Shown piece after piece: positions 20,891 to 32,857 of a stretch of 64,000 bases of DNA. Location: positions 1-64,000 of the forward strand of contig WHUX01000247.1 of NCBI GenBank assembly GCA_015179025.1, written 5' to 3'. The notes beneath the pieces are model-generated. The model saw only the letters and a list, made by a program, of their open reading frames with translations, ran no database searches and was not told where the DNA came from. Both the position numbers and the translations under genes were made by a program. How positions within the stretch are numbered: position 1 is the first letter of the stretch; each line of letters starts with the position of its first letter. The stretch is from Terfezia claveryi (Eukaryota > Ascomycota > Pezizomycetes > Pezizales > Pezizaceae).

Positions 20891-21659
20891 CATAGAAGAG
20901 GTTTTATCTTGAGCTAGGTAAAGGTGATAATATCCTGGCAATTACAATTCTAGAAGGTAATTTGGAAGAAATGGGAACAAAGCCAGTAAATGAGTTTAGT
21001 GTCATTGTTAGTGTTGAGCCCATTTCATACCAAGCATATGCATGGTTCGAGGGCCCAATTGAACAGCCACATGCACAGGACAATGCAATTGCCATAGCTG
21101 ATCGGATCATACAGGAAATGGAAATAGCTGAAGAGGGTGTGGAAGATTGTTTAAGTGATGCAGTTGAGGATATAGAACCCGCATGTATCTCTCCCTTCAG
21201 AAGTATAATATATTATTCACTATAGCATTGGACTCCAAGGATGAAAGCGATGGCCAGGTTCTAGAGGACGACCTTTCATCATCTGATGCTGAGGCTGAGC
21301 TTACTAATTCCAATGATGATGCCAAGGTATATTCGGTAAAGGATACCGTAATCGAAACTCCATTATGGCCAGCATCGAGGCTACGTCAAAAAGGATTACT
21401 TCATCTTGGTGGCGATTCACCTCCAGGACTCATCCCGAGTGACACAGATGATGATAATTACGAGGATGTGGAGGGGATTGAGGAGAATGAAGTGGAAGAA
21501 GGGGATAAAGAGAATAAAGAGGGTGAAGAGGATGAAAAAGATGAAGAGGGTGAAGAGGATGAAGAAGATGAAGAGGATGAAGAGGATGAAGAGGGTGAAG
21601 GAGAGGATAATGTCGAGGGAGAAGAACAAGATGAATAACGACCACGTATAGGGTATCAC

Positions 21660-22441
21660 AGAGCTTACACTTTGTCATGGAATTTATATTTTGTCACAGA
21701 TCCCTAAGTTGTCCAGCTATTATTTCTCTATTCCCTTGTCGTCTGATGGAATATTTGGTATTAGTTGTTTGATATATCATTGTGGGTCAGGATTGTTGAT
21801 TTATTGTTCTTTTAGATACAGCAATAGGTTAGTATAGACTAGTCACTAGGTGGACAATAGAGTACTTAAGGTATAGTCTGGTTGGCACAAGCCCAGTATA
21901 TTAGGCTAGTGATGCAGGCTTAGACTGGGGTATAACTCACGAGTCGGCTTGCACTAGTCCCTCAGTATTCTAAGGTTGCATATGAGACAGATAGGTATAT
22001 ATATATACTCTAGTATATATCGCCTCCCAGCTTGTCTGGTCTCCTCCGGTAATCCTAGCCCACCTGCAGGCAAAAGTAACCTATATGCAGCCCCGTTAAG
22101 GGGGCCAAAATGAGTCAGTCCCCAGGGGGAATTTGGCAAAAGGTGAGTTAATCTACTACGACGATGCTTGTTCAGCTTAATTGTGTACACGACTAACAGC
22201 CTAACAGCTAGTTGTCGATATCCTTTGTCGGGTTTCGTTTGTTGTGTTTCCTTTGTCAGGTTTCCTTTATTGATATATCTAAGCTAACTTGAGGGAACGT
22301 GCAGGCAAACTTGGATTCATTGTTTGATAGTTAGGTCTGGATCCCCTTAACGCTCTGTGTTGCTTCGTCTCATATAAGATCATCACGATCGCCCCTGAGT
22401 CACCAAGTTCATCGCATCCTTTAACCAGCTAACATATAAGA
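21660..22441. other. Intergenic/promoter region between outer gene A and H3-like gene
   Basis: No gene seen. A TAGTCTGGTTGGCACA motif occurs at 21,874, and TTTGTCGGGTTTC/TTTGTCAGGTTTC repeats lie at 22,218-22,270 upstream of the H3-like start. Confidence 0.5.
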
Positions 22442-22883
22442 ATGGCAAAAACAAAGCAAGTTTTGAAGAAAAACCCCAGGCAACCAGCAAGGTCACAAGT
22501 CTCTAGGAATATAAAATCAGTCGTGCCCCCCCAAAAAGTGGTGGCACCAAAAACCATAAGAATGCAGTCACAAGGACGTTAGCATTCTATTCCATGAAGC
22601 ATTCTATTCCATGAAGTAAAAAGGACTAATCTAACTGTATTATCAGTCAGCCTCGTACGTCAAATTAGGAATCAACAGAGAAGCGTTGACCTAATATTTC
22701 CGAAGATTGCATTCCGCAGGCTGTGCAGGGAGATTGTACAAGATGTGAATAGGGATAATAACAACAAATACTCACACTTCATGGATTGTAATAATGTGGA
22801 GCATATCCAAGTGAGGGCAACAGATGCCATATAGGAGGTGGCGGAAGTATATATACATGAGTATTTTACCAGTAAGTCAAAAT

Positions 22884-22930
22884 ATGTCACGGATGCTGTC
22901 ACGGATGCTGTCACGGATGCTGTCATGGAC
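22884..22930 (+). repeat. GTCACGGATGCT array inside H3-like intron 2
   Basis: Four 12-bp units lie between the GTAAGT donor and the GACTAAT branch site. Confidence 0.85.
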
Positions 22931-23159
22931 AAATATGACTAATCACGAATACGGAAAAAGCAGTGAACCTGATTGCAATACAAGGCGGTGAAACACACAA
23001 TAGATAAACAATCCTACAGCGGAATGTTAGACTATGGCATAAAATTCAGGCGAATATATTGGCCAGGAGTAATGTGCTGGGGGCATTTCCACATGTACCT
23101 CTTGTGAGCCGACGAATGCCCAAAAAAGCAAGAAGAGGACACCGTACAGTACCAAGACC

Positions 23160-23385
23160 AGTCGGAGGAGGAGGGCCAGCAGCAGCAGCAGGGGCAGGAG
23201 TAGGAGGAGCAGCAGCAGCAGCTGTAGCAGCAGCAGGACTAGGGACCGGGGGAGGACCAAGGGCAGAGGTAGCAGCAGCAGCCGCAGCCGGAGCAGGACC
23301 AGGGGCAGGAGGAAGAAGAGAAGCAGCAGCAACGGTGGGGGCAGTAGCAGGTAGAGGGGCAGCAGGAGGAGGAAGTGCAGGTACC
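23160..23385 (+). repeat. GCAGCAGCA-rich low-complexity coding tract
   Basis: Imperfect GCAGCAGCAGGA repeats encode the Ala/Gly-rich C-terminal extension of the H3-like protein. Confidence 0.8.
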
Positions 23386-23959
23386 CAATAATCATTCCCT
23401 TGTGTTAGCATACCGTACATCACCTAGCAGAAGGTTCTCTATTACTGAAGATGAAATATATAGTTACAAGAACGACTACAACGTAGGGAGGTTTACATCA
23501 ATAGTCGAAGAGGGACCACTTTGATGTTATATGATTCCAGTTTAGATGTCAATTACCAAGGAACACAGATACCCGAATGCCTGACAGCCAAGGTAAATAT
23601 TGGAATCTTTGGAGAATTAGGTTCCGGTACCCGACTTCCTATTAGTTGAACACCATCCCACTAGCCAAGTGCTTTTTTTAGGGAATGTTTAAGGCATTTG
23701 GTTTTACTTTGAAGAGTTTTTTTTTTTTCTTTCTATATTGTATAGTTGTATGAATTGATTTATTGGGGATTATTAGTAAACTTAAATGAGGTTAGGAAGG
23801 ATTTTTCAAGTTTTGTAGGATATGGGAAGGATTTTTATTATAGTCATGGTGATGAGTCTTGTGATTTAATTAAGGTATATTAATATATTTCTTAACCAAT
23901 ATTTGGGTAAGGATTTTGTTTGACAATGTAGTACAGATTGCTAGTATTGTTTGTTAGCA

Positions 23960-24130
23960 GGTGGGAGCAATCCGTAACAGTACAAGCAATCCGTGACAGT
24001 GCAAGCAATCTATGACAGTTCAAGCAATCCATGACAGGCAATCTAGCATAGTGAAAGAAGCAAGGAATCGGTGACAGGCAATCGGGTACAGTGCATACAA
24101 TCCGTGATAGTGCCAGGAATACGAGACAAG
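23960..24130 (-). repeat. CAATCCGTGACAGTG array
   Basis: Eight or more diverged units of about 18 bp (AGCAATCCGTGACAGT) lie near the right end of the outer hAT. They are the complement of the GTCACGGAT motif. Confidence 0.8.
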
Positions 24131-24438
24131 CAATCTAGCACCATGCAAGTAACTCGTGAAGGTAGAAAGAATCGGTCATACAAAGACAACCAAGATATAG
24201 GAGAATGGAATGAGGACGTTAAACATGATGCGATTATAGAAGAGTCAGGACAAAACAATAAAAAAAAAAAAGGAAACAGGGTAGGTTTGGTGAGTAATCT
24301 GTAGATTACTGATTAATCACGAATCGAGTTGTAAGACAGGAAAGCCGACTCGGCGAGTTGTTGAAACTCCAAAACTCGCTCGCCGAGGCGGGTCTTGGCG
24401 ACCAGTTCCAAGTTGTACTCGCCCCGTTGCGTACACTA

Positions 24439-26573
24439 AAGTTCACGCTTTATAATATAGCCTATAGGAATTCATGCATTCACGGACATATATATATATG
24501 TCCCAAAAGCATGAGTTTTTTGTATATATATCTAAGCCTGTGAATGTATGGATTTCTCGCATACATATATATAAGTCTGCGAATGCATTGATTTCTCGTA
24601 TACATTTATATAAGTTTGCGAATGCATGGATTTCTCACATATATATATATAAGTCTGCGAATGCATGGATTTCTCACATATATACACATAAGTCTGAGAA
24701 TGCATGGATTTCTCACATATATATATATATAAGCCCCTGAAAGCATGGATTTCTTGCATATATATATATATATCAGCCTGCGAATGCATGGATTCCTCAT
24801 ATATATATATATATATCTCCAAAAGTGTGAGTTTCTCGCACATATATATATCTATAAGCTTGTGAATGTATGTATTTCTCACATATATATACATAAGTCT
24901 ACGAATGTATCGATTTCTCATTTATATATATATATGTCTCCAAAAGTACGAGTTTTTCGCATATATATATATAAGTCTCCAAAAGCACGAGTTTCTTGTA
25001 TATATATATATGTAAGCCCGCGAATGTATGGATTTCTTGCATATATATATATATATATAAGCCCGCAAATGCAATTTCTCCAATATATATATTTATGTCT
25101 CCAAAAGGACGAGTTTCTCACGCATATATATATTATGTCTCCAAAAGCACGAGTTTCTCATACATATATATATAAGTCTCCAAAAGTACGAGTGTCTCGC
25201 ACATATATATATAAGTCTCCAAAAGTACGAGTTTCTCGCATATATATATATCTATAAGCTTGTAAATGTATGTATTTCTCACATATATATATATAAGTCT
25301 GCGAATGCATGGATTTCTTACTTATATATATATATGTCTCCAAAAGCACGAGTTTCTCGCATATATATATATAAGTCTCCAAAAGCACGAGTTTCTTGCA
25401 TATATATATATATAAGCCTGTGAATGTATGGATTTCTCACATATATATATATAAGTCTGCGAATGCATGGATTTCTTGCATATATATATATATGTCTCCA
25501 AAAGCACGAGTTTCTCACACATATATATATAAGTCTCCAAAAGTATGAGTTTCTCATATATATATATATATATAAGCCCGCGAATGCATGGATTTCTCCA
25601 ATATATATATATAAGCAGCAAGCACATATGTATTTCGTATATATATACTTATATAAGCCCGCGCATACATGAATTCCTACGGGATATATCACAAAGCATG
25701 AACTCCATACATATCGCAGTATATGTCTCATTCGTAGTACTACGACTAGAATTTCCCAATATGACTATTACCAGGCCAGTCAGTAGGTAGTATGGCACCC
25801 GCATGCGAAAGGGGGCTGAGCGCCGTTGATCACTGTCGTGCCTCTTCTCTTATTATCCCCTATCTCATTGTTATCGGAAAGTCTAATTTGTCGGCCTTTG
25901 CAGTCGGCCTTGGCAACTATGGTTTTCCTGTATATATACTTCCCTTCCCTGTACTTTTTCCCTTTGTTCATTATTCCCAGCATATTACAGCAAGTATTAG
26001 AGAGAGCATTAGAGCGAGAATTATAGCGAGCATTAGACCGAGAGTTAGATTGATGGATACAACGAGAGTTAGAGCAAAGCTTAGGACAAGGGTTAGAGCG
26101 AGTATTGCTACATACATGTTCCGTGTACATATCTATTGCTAAATACCTTTCTGTGTATATAATAATTCACAAATGCAATGAATATTTCTGCTGCATATAT
26201 ATTCAAAGGTTGCAAACCCGGCTACATAGCTGGCTGGTGTAAGAACATAGCAGATGCAAGGTGTAAGCAGGTTGTGTTTACCCACCAAGTGCATCGGGAC
26301 AAAGATTGCATATATGCTTGCGTCCCAGGCATGGGGGCAACATCCCAGTGCGTCTCAGATACAAGATCAACTGCCCAGCATTGGTGTTGCGTCCCAGGCG
26401 AGGGGTCAATGTTCCAGTGCGTCCAGATGCGAGAGCAACTGCCCAGCATTGGTGTTGCATCACAGGCGAGGGGGCAACGTTCTATTGGGTCCAAACACAT
26501 AGGACGTACAGGACGCAAACTTGCATTCGGACGCTTGGTGGTATGTCCTGACATACATTTTTTTTTGCTAATG
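24439..26573 (+). mobile_element. Fold-back element FB1, right part
   Basis: The block TTCACGCTTT..ATAGGAATTCATGCATT at 24,440 is the inner edge of the left arm. An AT satellite core (24,480-25,680), the conserved block 25,680-25,960, an AGAGCGAG..TTAG minisatellite (25,990-26,100) and a GCGTCCCAGGC-rich arm (26,310-26,530) follow. It ends TTTTTTTTGCTAATG at 26,573, followed by TA. The left arm is beyond the outer hAT, outside the window. The right edge abuts Gypsy RNase H sequence, so FB1 inserted into that Gypsy at a TA. Confidence 0.75.
24480..25680 (+). repeat. AT-rich satellite core of FB1
   Basis: About 20 or more units of 50-60 bp: TATATATATAAG then TCTGCGAATGCATGGATTTC or TCTCCAAAAGCACGAGTTTC. 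The open frames across it on both strands are artefacts of repeats whose units lack stops. Confidence 0.95.
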
Positions 26574-26575
26574 TA

Positions 26576-28549
26576 GTAGGAACAGATATATCGAATAATG
26601 TTTCTGCTAGAATCCTATCTCAATACAATGATAATAGTATACTTCACCCTGCTACTTACTTCTCCAAGAAGTACTCACCAACTGAATGCAACTATGAGAT
26701 TTAAAATAAAGAATTAATGGCTATTATCTAATGCTTTGAAGAATAGCGAGCTAAATTGGAATCCACCCCCCATTCAATTAAAGTACTCTCAGACTACAAA
26801 AATCTAGAATACTTTAATTCAATAAAGCTCCTCAACTGCCATCAAGCTCAATAGTTAGAATTTCTCTCCCTCTTCAACTTCAAAATAGTTTACTGCTCAG
26901 GTAAAGCAGGGGGAAAACTAGATGCATAAATAAGAAGGTCAAAAGACCTTCCAAAGGAAGGAGATGAACATATAAAGTTTCAAAATCAAATCGTTCTCAA
27001 ACCTCACAATTTAACAATCAATGCGATAGTAGAAAAGCTAGGACTAGAGGACTTGTTTAATAGGGGTTTTGAAGTTGATCCACTGCCAAGGAAGATATTA
27101 GATAAACTGGAATAAGGAGAGAAGCAATCTAAGGATATCTCACTAGCTGAATGTAAAGAGGATAATGGAAAGCTAAAATATCGTAGGCAGATATATGTAC
27201 CAAATTATATGCCTTTAAAGTTACGTCTAATCCAGGACCATCACAATATCCTAGCAGCGGGGCACTCAAGGTAATCCAAGATACTTGAACTTATCTTGCA
27301 ACAATATTACTGGCCAAAAATGCATAAGTATGTAGATCAGTATATATACAACTGTCACTTCTATCAACATGCTCGAATGATATCACATGCCTCATACGGC
27401 ATTGTTTGACCACTCACAATCCCATAAGGTGCTTGGCAAGACATCTCTATGGATTTCATTATTGGGCTACCCTTGTCTAATGGATATAACACAATTTTGG
27501 TAGTAGTATGTCGACTAACTAAAATGCAGTACTTCATTCCCTGTCATAATACTACTACTGTAGAGCAATTAGCAGTCCTATATGCTCAGCATATCTTCCG
27601 CCTCCATGGTCTTCCTAGAACAATTGTAACAGACTATGGGTCTCAATTTATCTCTCATTTTTAGAAAGCTCTCAATCAAGCACTTAAGATTTAATCCCTC
27701 CTGTCCACACCGTTTCACCCTCAAACTGATGGTCAGACTGAATGAGTTTATGCTACTCTAGAACAATATTTATAGGTTTGTATAAATTATTTGTAGGATA
27801 ACTAGGAGAACTGGATGCATCTTGCCAAGTTTGCAGCTAATAATCAAGCTTCTAAAACGACTGAGTTATCTCCCTTCTTTGTAAATTATGGCTATGACCT
27901 GCTGTGGCAATTCAATTTTGAGAAAAACACTATACGACGTAATGAGCAGAGTGCTATAGAGGTAGTCAGAAAGAGCAAAGAAATATTGGAACACTTACAA
28001 AACAAGATAGCTAGAGCACAGGCATAACAACAGGAGCAAGCAGACAAAGGACTAGATAATACTCCAGAATTCAAGGAGGGAGATCTAGTTTGGTTTAATA
28101 GTTAGCATATTACAACACAATGGCAAGTAGAAAGCTCAACTATGAACAGATTGGCACTTACAAGATCACAAAGGTCATATCCTCCTATACATGCGAACTC
28201 GACTTTACTACTAGTATGCATTATTATCTAGTCCAACATGTTTCACTTCTTGACCCGGCAAGTGATAATCCCTTACCTAGGCAATACAACCCACCACCTC
28301 CACAAGTGATAGTTGATAATGAGGAAGAGTGGCATGTGGAAGAAATCTTAGATTCTTCACTTTATAGGAAGATGTTAGAGTACTTAGTAAAATGGGTATG
28401 GTTCGAAAGACCAGACTGGGAACCGGCAACAAATATTAATAAACTCAAAGCCATTAATGATTTCCACAGATGATATCCGAGCAAACCAAGACTCTTGCCG
28501 GAAGACGAAGACTAAGCCTCAAGGGACTTTGGCTGTAAGAAGGGGATAC
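26576..28549 (+). pseudogene. pol: Gypsy Pol remnant: RNase H, integrase, chromodomain
   Basis: Starts inside RNase H ([30 protein letters not shown]) right after FB1; the 5' part is outside the window on the other side of the nest. The integrase core is readable at 27,449-28,030 ([34 protein letters not shown]) and a chromodomain at 28,325-28,470 (EEWHVEEILDSS...LVKWVWFERPDWEPA). Many stops and an AT-biased composition mark it as heavily decayed. The 3' LTR follows directly at 28,550 after AAGAAGGGGATAC, a purine-rich tract. Confidence 0.85.
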
Positions 28550-29115
28550 TGTCATAGCATTAATTTACTTGTGAGGAATTTAACACTCGAACAGGCTTGT
28601 TCCAATGTCAGCATGATATTTGACACTTGAACAGACTTGTTTGAATATCAGCTGACAGCAGGCCTTCCTAGCTGAGTTGGTGCTTACAAGCGAGTGTTTT
28701 AATACTAGAAGGGATTAAAGAGGTAGATCGTGGAGTATCACCTGCGATCACAGGTAATGTCAAGTTAGCCGGATGCTACTCTTCTAGCCATGACAATTAT
28801 GTATATAGGAAGCTGTAGTTGTCATTTCTTGTTCTTGATCTTCATATAATGATTTGTATTATAATCTTGTTAATATAGACTCTACCTTTTGTCTTGATAC
28901 TTCAATCTATAGTTATAGTCCCATCTTCATGTGCTCCTTGGAATTACATCTTTAGTTATAGCCATAGCCAACAACTTATGCTATTACAATAGTAGAAGGT
29001 AGTAGAAGGCTAGTATTTTGACTAAGATACTTAGTTATATAATAAGTTAGTAAATATAGAAAATACAAAGTATATAAGCAATTATATAGGCAATAAAATA
29101 ATATTCTCTATTATA
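28550..29115 (+). repeat. 3' LTR of the Gypsy remnant
   Basis: Starts TGTCATAGC and ends ...CTCTATTATA, equivalent to CTCCATTACA in the solo LTR at 4780-5500 after two C to T changes. Confidence 0.75.
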
Positions 29116-29860
29116 GTCTAACTACAAGAAAAGTTATTTATATTTGACTATTAAGTATCTAGTTTATTAGAGTCATATATTACATCATCCAATATTACTT
29201 ATAAAGATACATCACTTGTAGAGATATAAAAGTAAAGCTAGAGGGCTTATTTAAAGCTTTTATAGATTATTTAGAGAAGAGCTTTTTATATTTAAAATAT
29301 ATACTATTATTATTTTCTCTATTAACTTAACAGTCTAGTAATTAACTCCAACCCCTACTAATTATAAGCACCTTCTTCATCTCTTTCTTATTTAAACCTA
29401 TTATAGTAGTAGTAATATTATTACTTAAATTACTTAAGCGCCTTACAAGATATCTTAATACTAGTAGATCCTCTTATATTGTATTGCTAAGGTAACTATA
29501 ACCTAGACAGAAATCCTATAAACTTTAGTAGTCTTAATAATATCTTTAGAACTAGTTTTTAAAAAATAATTTCTTCCTTTTATATACTTTTTTAATATTA
29601 CTTCTACTACTGCCTTTATTTTGATATTCTTGATATCAAGAAAACTAATTTCTAACTTAATAGCTTCCTGTTTAGCTACTATAATCTTAGTTCTACCAAG
29701 GTATTTTATCTTATATTTATCTTTTAGCTTATAAGTAAGCAACTTCCTATGGTTTCTATTCTATTTTATACTTTCACTTTCTATAAATTCCTCCCCTATA
29801 CCTTATAACTTCTAATTCAAAGTTTTTCTACTACTAGTACAAGCTAGTTAACTATTTACC
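29116..29860. other. AT-rich decayed sequence, no gene supported
   Basis: Strong AT bias. A minus-strand open frame at 29,503-29,742 is Lys/Ile-rich, without a recognisable family; it may be a decayed retroelement fragment. Confidence 0.5.
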
Positions 29861-30389
29861 TGTAACATGGGCTCCGGGGGACAAGGCAACCAAGGGGTAC
29901 GCCAGGGCAGTGGCAAGAGGAAATCGCATACGTAGGAGCACTATGTGTGTGATCTAGGGAAAGGATAGGGGCAAGGCAAGGGCAGGGCTAGGGTAACACT
30001 CACATAGGAACGCTACGTGTGTGACTAGGAAAACTAGGCTTGTTACAGACACCTGTCACAGATGTTAAGGACGATGTTAGGGGGGCAGGATATTCAGAAG
30101 GCAAGAGGCAAGGACAAGAGACATGAGAAAGTGGTTGCCGCATATGTCGAAGTGAGGTAGTTGTGCTGCAGAGTTGTTTGTACGAGACAAAGATGTGCAC
30201 AAGGGGGATGCACAAGCGCTAGAAGAAGTAAGGTCCTATATTAGGTATACAAGATGTTAGATAGGGATCCAACGTGAGCGCGAGAGTGAGGAGATATATA
30301 TACATGGTGGCCCAAGGCTGATAACAGAATAAGGTTCCGAGATAAGGAACCCTTGACCGTCGTGCCGAAAGTAGTATGACTCTCAAAAC
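29861..30389 (-). repeat. Element A 3' LTR, distal part
   Basis: Starts TGTAACATGGGCTCCGG on the plus strand, the complement of the element C LTR end. It continues at 43,327 after the B insertion. Confidence 0.9.
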
Positions 30390-31014
30390 TGTTATGGCTC
30401 AGGTAAGGGACCTACACCCCCATTGGAACCAATACCCTGCTATAGCTGCTAACTGTGATAGACTGATCACCCATACAGATGCGGGTAGCACGCTTGGGAA
30501 TAAAGCATTAAAGGGATTGGCTATTGAAGTGTGTGTCTTTGAGGTTGGCTCTCATACATATATTCTCTTCGATATGTTTCCATTATATTCTTATGCTTGT
30601 TATTTAGATATCATTATTGGTTATACTCGAATTTAGATCCTGTATGTCAGCCTGACTGCAATGCGTTGAAGTTTAGGCTGCCTAATCAATGTATATCAGA
30701 CTGCAGTGTTCCTAAATAGGAAGTGGTTTCCTAATTAGGCAACGATCTGACGTCAATGCTACTAAGCTATTATAGGAAGTATTGTCCAGATCTGATTATT
30801 CGTTATCAGATCTAAGCTTCTATATAACTTACTACTTTTACATAGTTAATATAAAGAGACCCAAGCGGTGTTCTAAGTCTCATATAGCTTTACTCTTATC
30901 GAGTCCGTAATACACTCGAGTTGTTACTGCATTTATACTTGCACTTATCACCAAATAACCCCTTATTACCTTTCTGCCAACTTGTATATCTACAGTTACA
31001 GCCCGCCAGTAACA
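30390..31014 (+). repeat. Element B 5' LTR
   Basis: TGTTATGGCTCAGG...CGCCAGTAACA, 625 bp. Confidence 0.92.
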
Positions 31015-31072
31015 TTACACTGCTTGTCTATATAGTTCTATAGACATCAACATCTCACAATCCCCTACAACC

Positions 31073-32857
31073 ATGTCGATGTTGAGAGGATTACTTGGTG
31101 AAGCTTCTGATGAGCCTATGGCTGACACTGATAATGATAGTGTTGTCCAGGTACAACAACGAGCTGAACAATTTATCGAGCAATATTATGCTCTCTTATC
31201 CCAGATTCCATAGTTTCAGAAACACTGGGGCACCCCCCGTCAACAAATAGGACTTGGATCAATATCCTCCTCCTCTCCAGAACCTATCATATAATCAGTC
31301 GCTCCATCAGTAGCTTCATCTACCAATCCAGGACCCTCCACTAAGGGCAAGTGACCAGCAGCTCACCACCAAACTCCCATTGATCCTGAATACGCTGCCA
31401 TGAAGGCACAAGTTCAGCGTTTAGAGGCAGAAAAGTAAGCTGCACTTGCACAGGTACAACAGCTACAACAGAAACAGAGAGCACATACCGAATTCATTCA
31501 GCGAAGTGCAGCAGATATCCAGAACACATCTAATGCTGCTGCCAATAAACATGCACAATTATCGAATGATACACAAAGTACCCTGTTACAGATCCAGAAC
31601 CTTATTATTTCTGGACAAGAGAACCAAACAAAGGAGTTTCAGACAATACACCACAACCTTCGATATCTTAAAGGACAAGCTGACTTCTACCATGACCAAT
31701 ATCAGCAAAGGTTTGCTAGTATTGAAGGACAATTTGCTGGGATAAAAGGACAATTCACTAGTATGAGAGGACAATTTACTAGCTTTCAAGATCGACTTGA
31801 AAGGGTAGAACGACGAGTACAGGCTCCTCAGCCTATGCATCCTCCAGCAAATACAGTACATAGACTCGAGCAAGCAGCAGGAGGTATACCACCACCTCCT
31901 CCACTACCAGTCAAACAAAGACGACCCAGAGATCCCACTTCTCCACTACCACCTCTAGTAGGACTTGGGATCTTCGAAGATAAGCAGATAGCAGGCAAAG
32001 CACCACCCCCGAATAAATTCAAAGGGGACTGAACACATCTTGAAGGCTGGATCCTTCAAATGGATGATTACTTTCTCATCACTCTCACCCGAAATGAAGA
32101 CCAGAAGCTAGCTTATGTTGGGTTATCAATGGATGTAAAAGCATTGGATTGGTAGAAGGCTAACCGAGTTAAGTATCATACTTAGAAGGAGGTTAATGAA
32201 GCCATGGAACTGTATTATGGGGACCACTACCAGGCAGATTGAGCATATCATAACCTAGCGGCATTAAAAAAGACTAGTTCTATCTTAGATTATCTAACAG
32301 AGGTAGATAGGTTTAACAATTATGCCAAACTATCTGAGATGCAGGTCATCAATATTATAATATACAACCTTCCCCATGATCTCCGCAAATCAATGGCCCA
32401 CTACGAGAACCTTCGCACCTTCCCTCACCAATGGAGACAAAAGCTTATCGAAATAGATATTATTTCTACTGAGTTTCAAAGCCGTAACCATCATGCCCCT
32501 CGAACACAACTGGTATCAAAGAAAAGAACCTTTGAAGAGCAAGTACAACTTAAAGGAGGGAATGCTACAACTGCGAATACTCGTCATGAATTGACAACTA
32601 TGCCAGATGGATCAATCCACATCCCTTCACAAAACTTCAACAAACGAGCAAAAGAAAGGCGATGTGTATGGTGTGGAAGAAGTAGTCATCTATCTAAAGA
32701 CTGCAGGGAGGACAAACGATTGAAGACTCCTCTTCCTACAAATGCTAGCGCTAATAACCGAAACCAAGAGCATACCAACAAGAAAATTGGTACTAATAAA
32801 GGACACCTCAAAATCACTGAGTTAGGTTCTGAAGAAGAAGAATCGGGAAAAGAATAA
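31073..32857 (+). pseudogene. gag: Element B Gag with coiled coil and zinc knuckle, broken
   Basis: ATG at 31,073 (MSMLRGLLGEASDEPM). A Gln-rich coiled-coil-like part (about 31,440-31,830) contains GQF repeats (IEGQFAGIKGQFTSMRGQF). A Pro-rich linker, the gag core (YLTEVDRFNNYAKLS, YNLPHDLR) and the knuckle CVWCGRSSHLSKDC (about 32,668) follow. About eight in-frame stops, TAG/TAA/TGA, sit where CAG, CGA or TGG would be expected. Confidence 0.85.

Larger units (their letters stand above)
672..21638 (+). pseudogene. Gene A, outer copy (acidic-tailed protein of unknown function), split by two hAT insertions
   Basis: No known family is recognised. The coding pieces are 672-809, 1496-1912 and 20,899-21,638. 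Removing the MITE (810-1487) and the inner hAT (1913-20,890) with one target copy each keeps one reading frame, and the joined residues match the inner copy (QKRFYLEL against QKRVYLEL). The N-terminus is Lys/Arg-rich. The middle holds conserved blocks LLGP, AKDW..QKVNR, FERL.QRT and KKAY.LY.W. Next comes KPV..F.V..SV.PI. The C-terminus holds PSDTDDDNYED and a run of over 80 residues that is mostly Asp/Glu (21,480-21,636). A short intron is likely near 21,186-21,229. Two in-frame TAG codons (about 1520-1600) break it. An acidic tail next to an H3-like gene would suit a histone-binding or chaperone role, but this is inference only. Confidence 0.7.
22442..23391 (+). pseudogene. Histone H3-like protein, outer hAT copy
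   Basis: Three exons (22,442-22,577; 22,647-22,871; 22,964-23,391) keep frame across introns 22,578-22,646 (GTTAGC...CTAAC...TATCAG) and 22,872-22,963 (GTAAGT...GACTAAT...GCAG). The model codes for about 262 residues. The tail starts MAKTKQVLKKNPRQPARS, close to H3 MARTKQTARKS. The core has LVRQIRNQQ, alpha-1 AFRRLCREIVQDV, an alpha-2 with EVAEVYIHEYFT joined by splicing to MNLIAIQ, and alpha-3 TILQRNVRLWHKI. The C-terminus is a basic then Gly/Ala-rich extension of about 100 residues absent from canonical H3. Two stops break it (TAG in alpha-2, TAA before TILQ); both align with Gln in the inner copy and fit C to T changes. Intron 2 contains four GTCACGGATGCT repeats; intron 1 contains a 17-bp tandem duplication. 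Confidence 0.83.
1..24438 (+). mobile_element. Outer giant hAT transposon, right part (left end lies outside the window)
   Basis: The right terminus reads ...GTACACTA at 24,438; its complement TAGTGTAC is the same family terminus as the inner hAT (TAGTGTGTGCA) and fits the hAT consensus YARNG. The flank from 24,439 (AAGTTCAC...) is fold-back element FB1 sequence, so this hAT sits inside FB1. With the inner hAT and the 678-bp MITE removed, about 4.8 kb of it is visible. It carries 5' flank, gene A (672-21,638), the H3-like gene (22,442-23,391) and GTCACGG-type repeats in the same order as in the inner hAT. Its transposase would lie left of the window. The joining of 1-1912 to 20,899-24,438 as one element is inferred from the frame-perfect empty site. 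Confidence 0.75.

Noticed and set aside
23027..23395. Leu-rich minus-strand frame resembling a membrane protein
   Set aside because: Antisense of the GCAGCAGCA tract that encodes the Ala/Gly-rich tail of the H3-like protein.
24474..25731. Many YIYIYI-type open frames
   Set aside because: Same satellite artefact in FB1.
26254..26554. Overlapping Cys/Arg-rich frames
   Set aside because: They lie in the GCGTCCCAGGC repeat arm of FB1 and occur on both strands.
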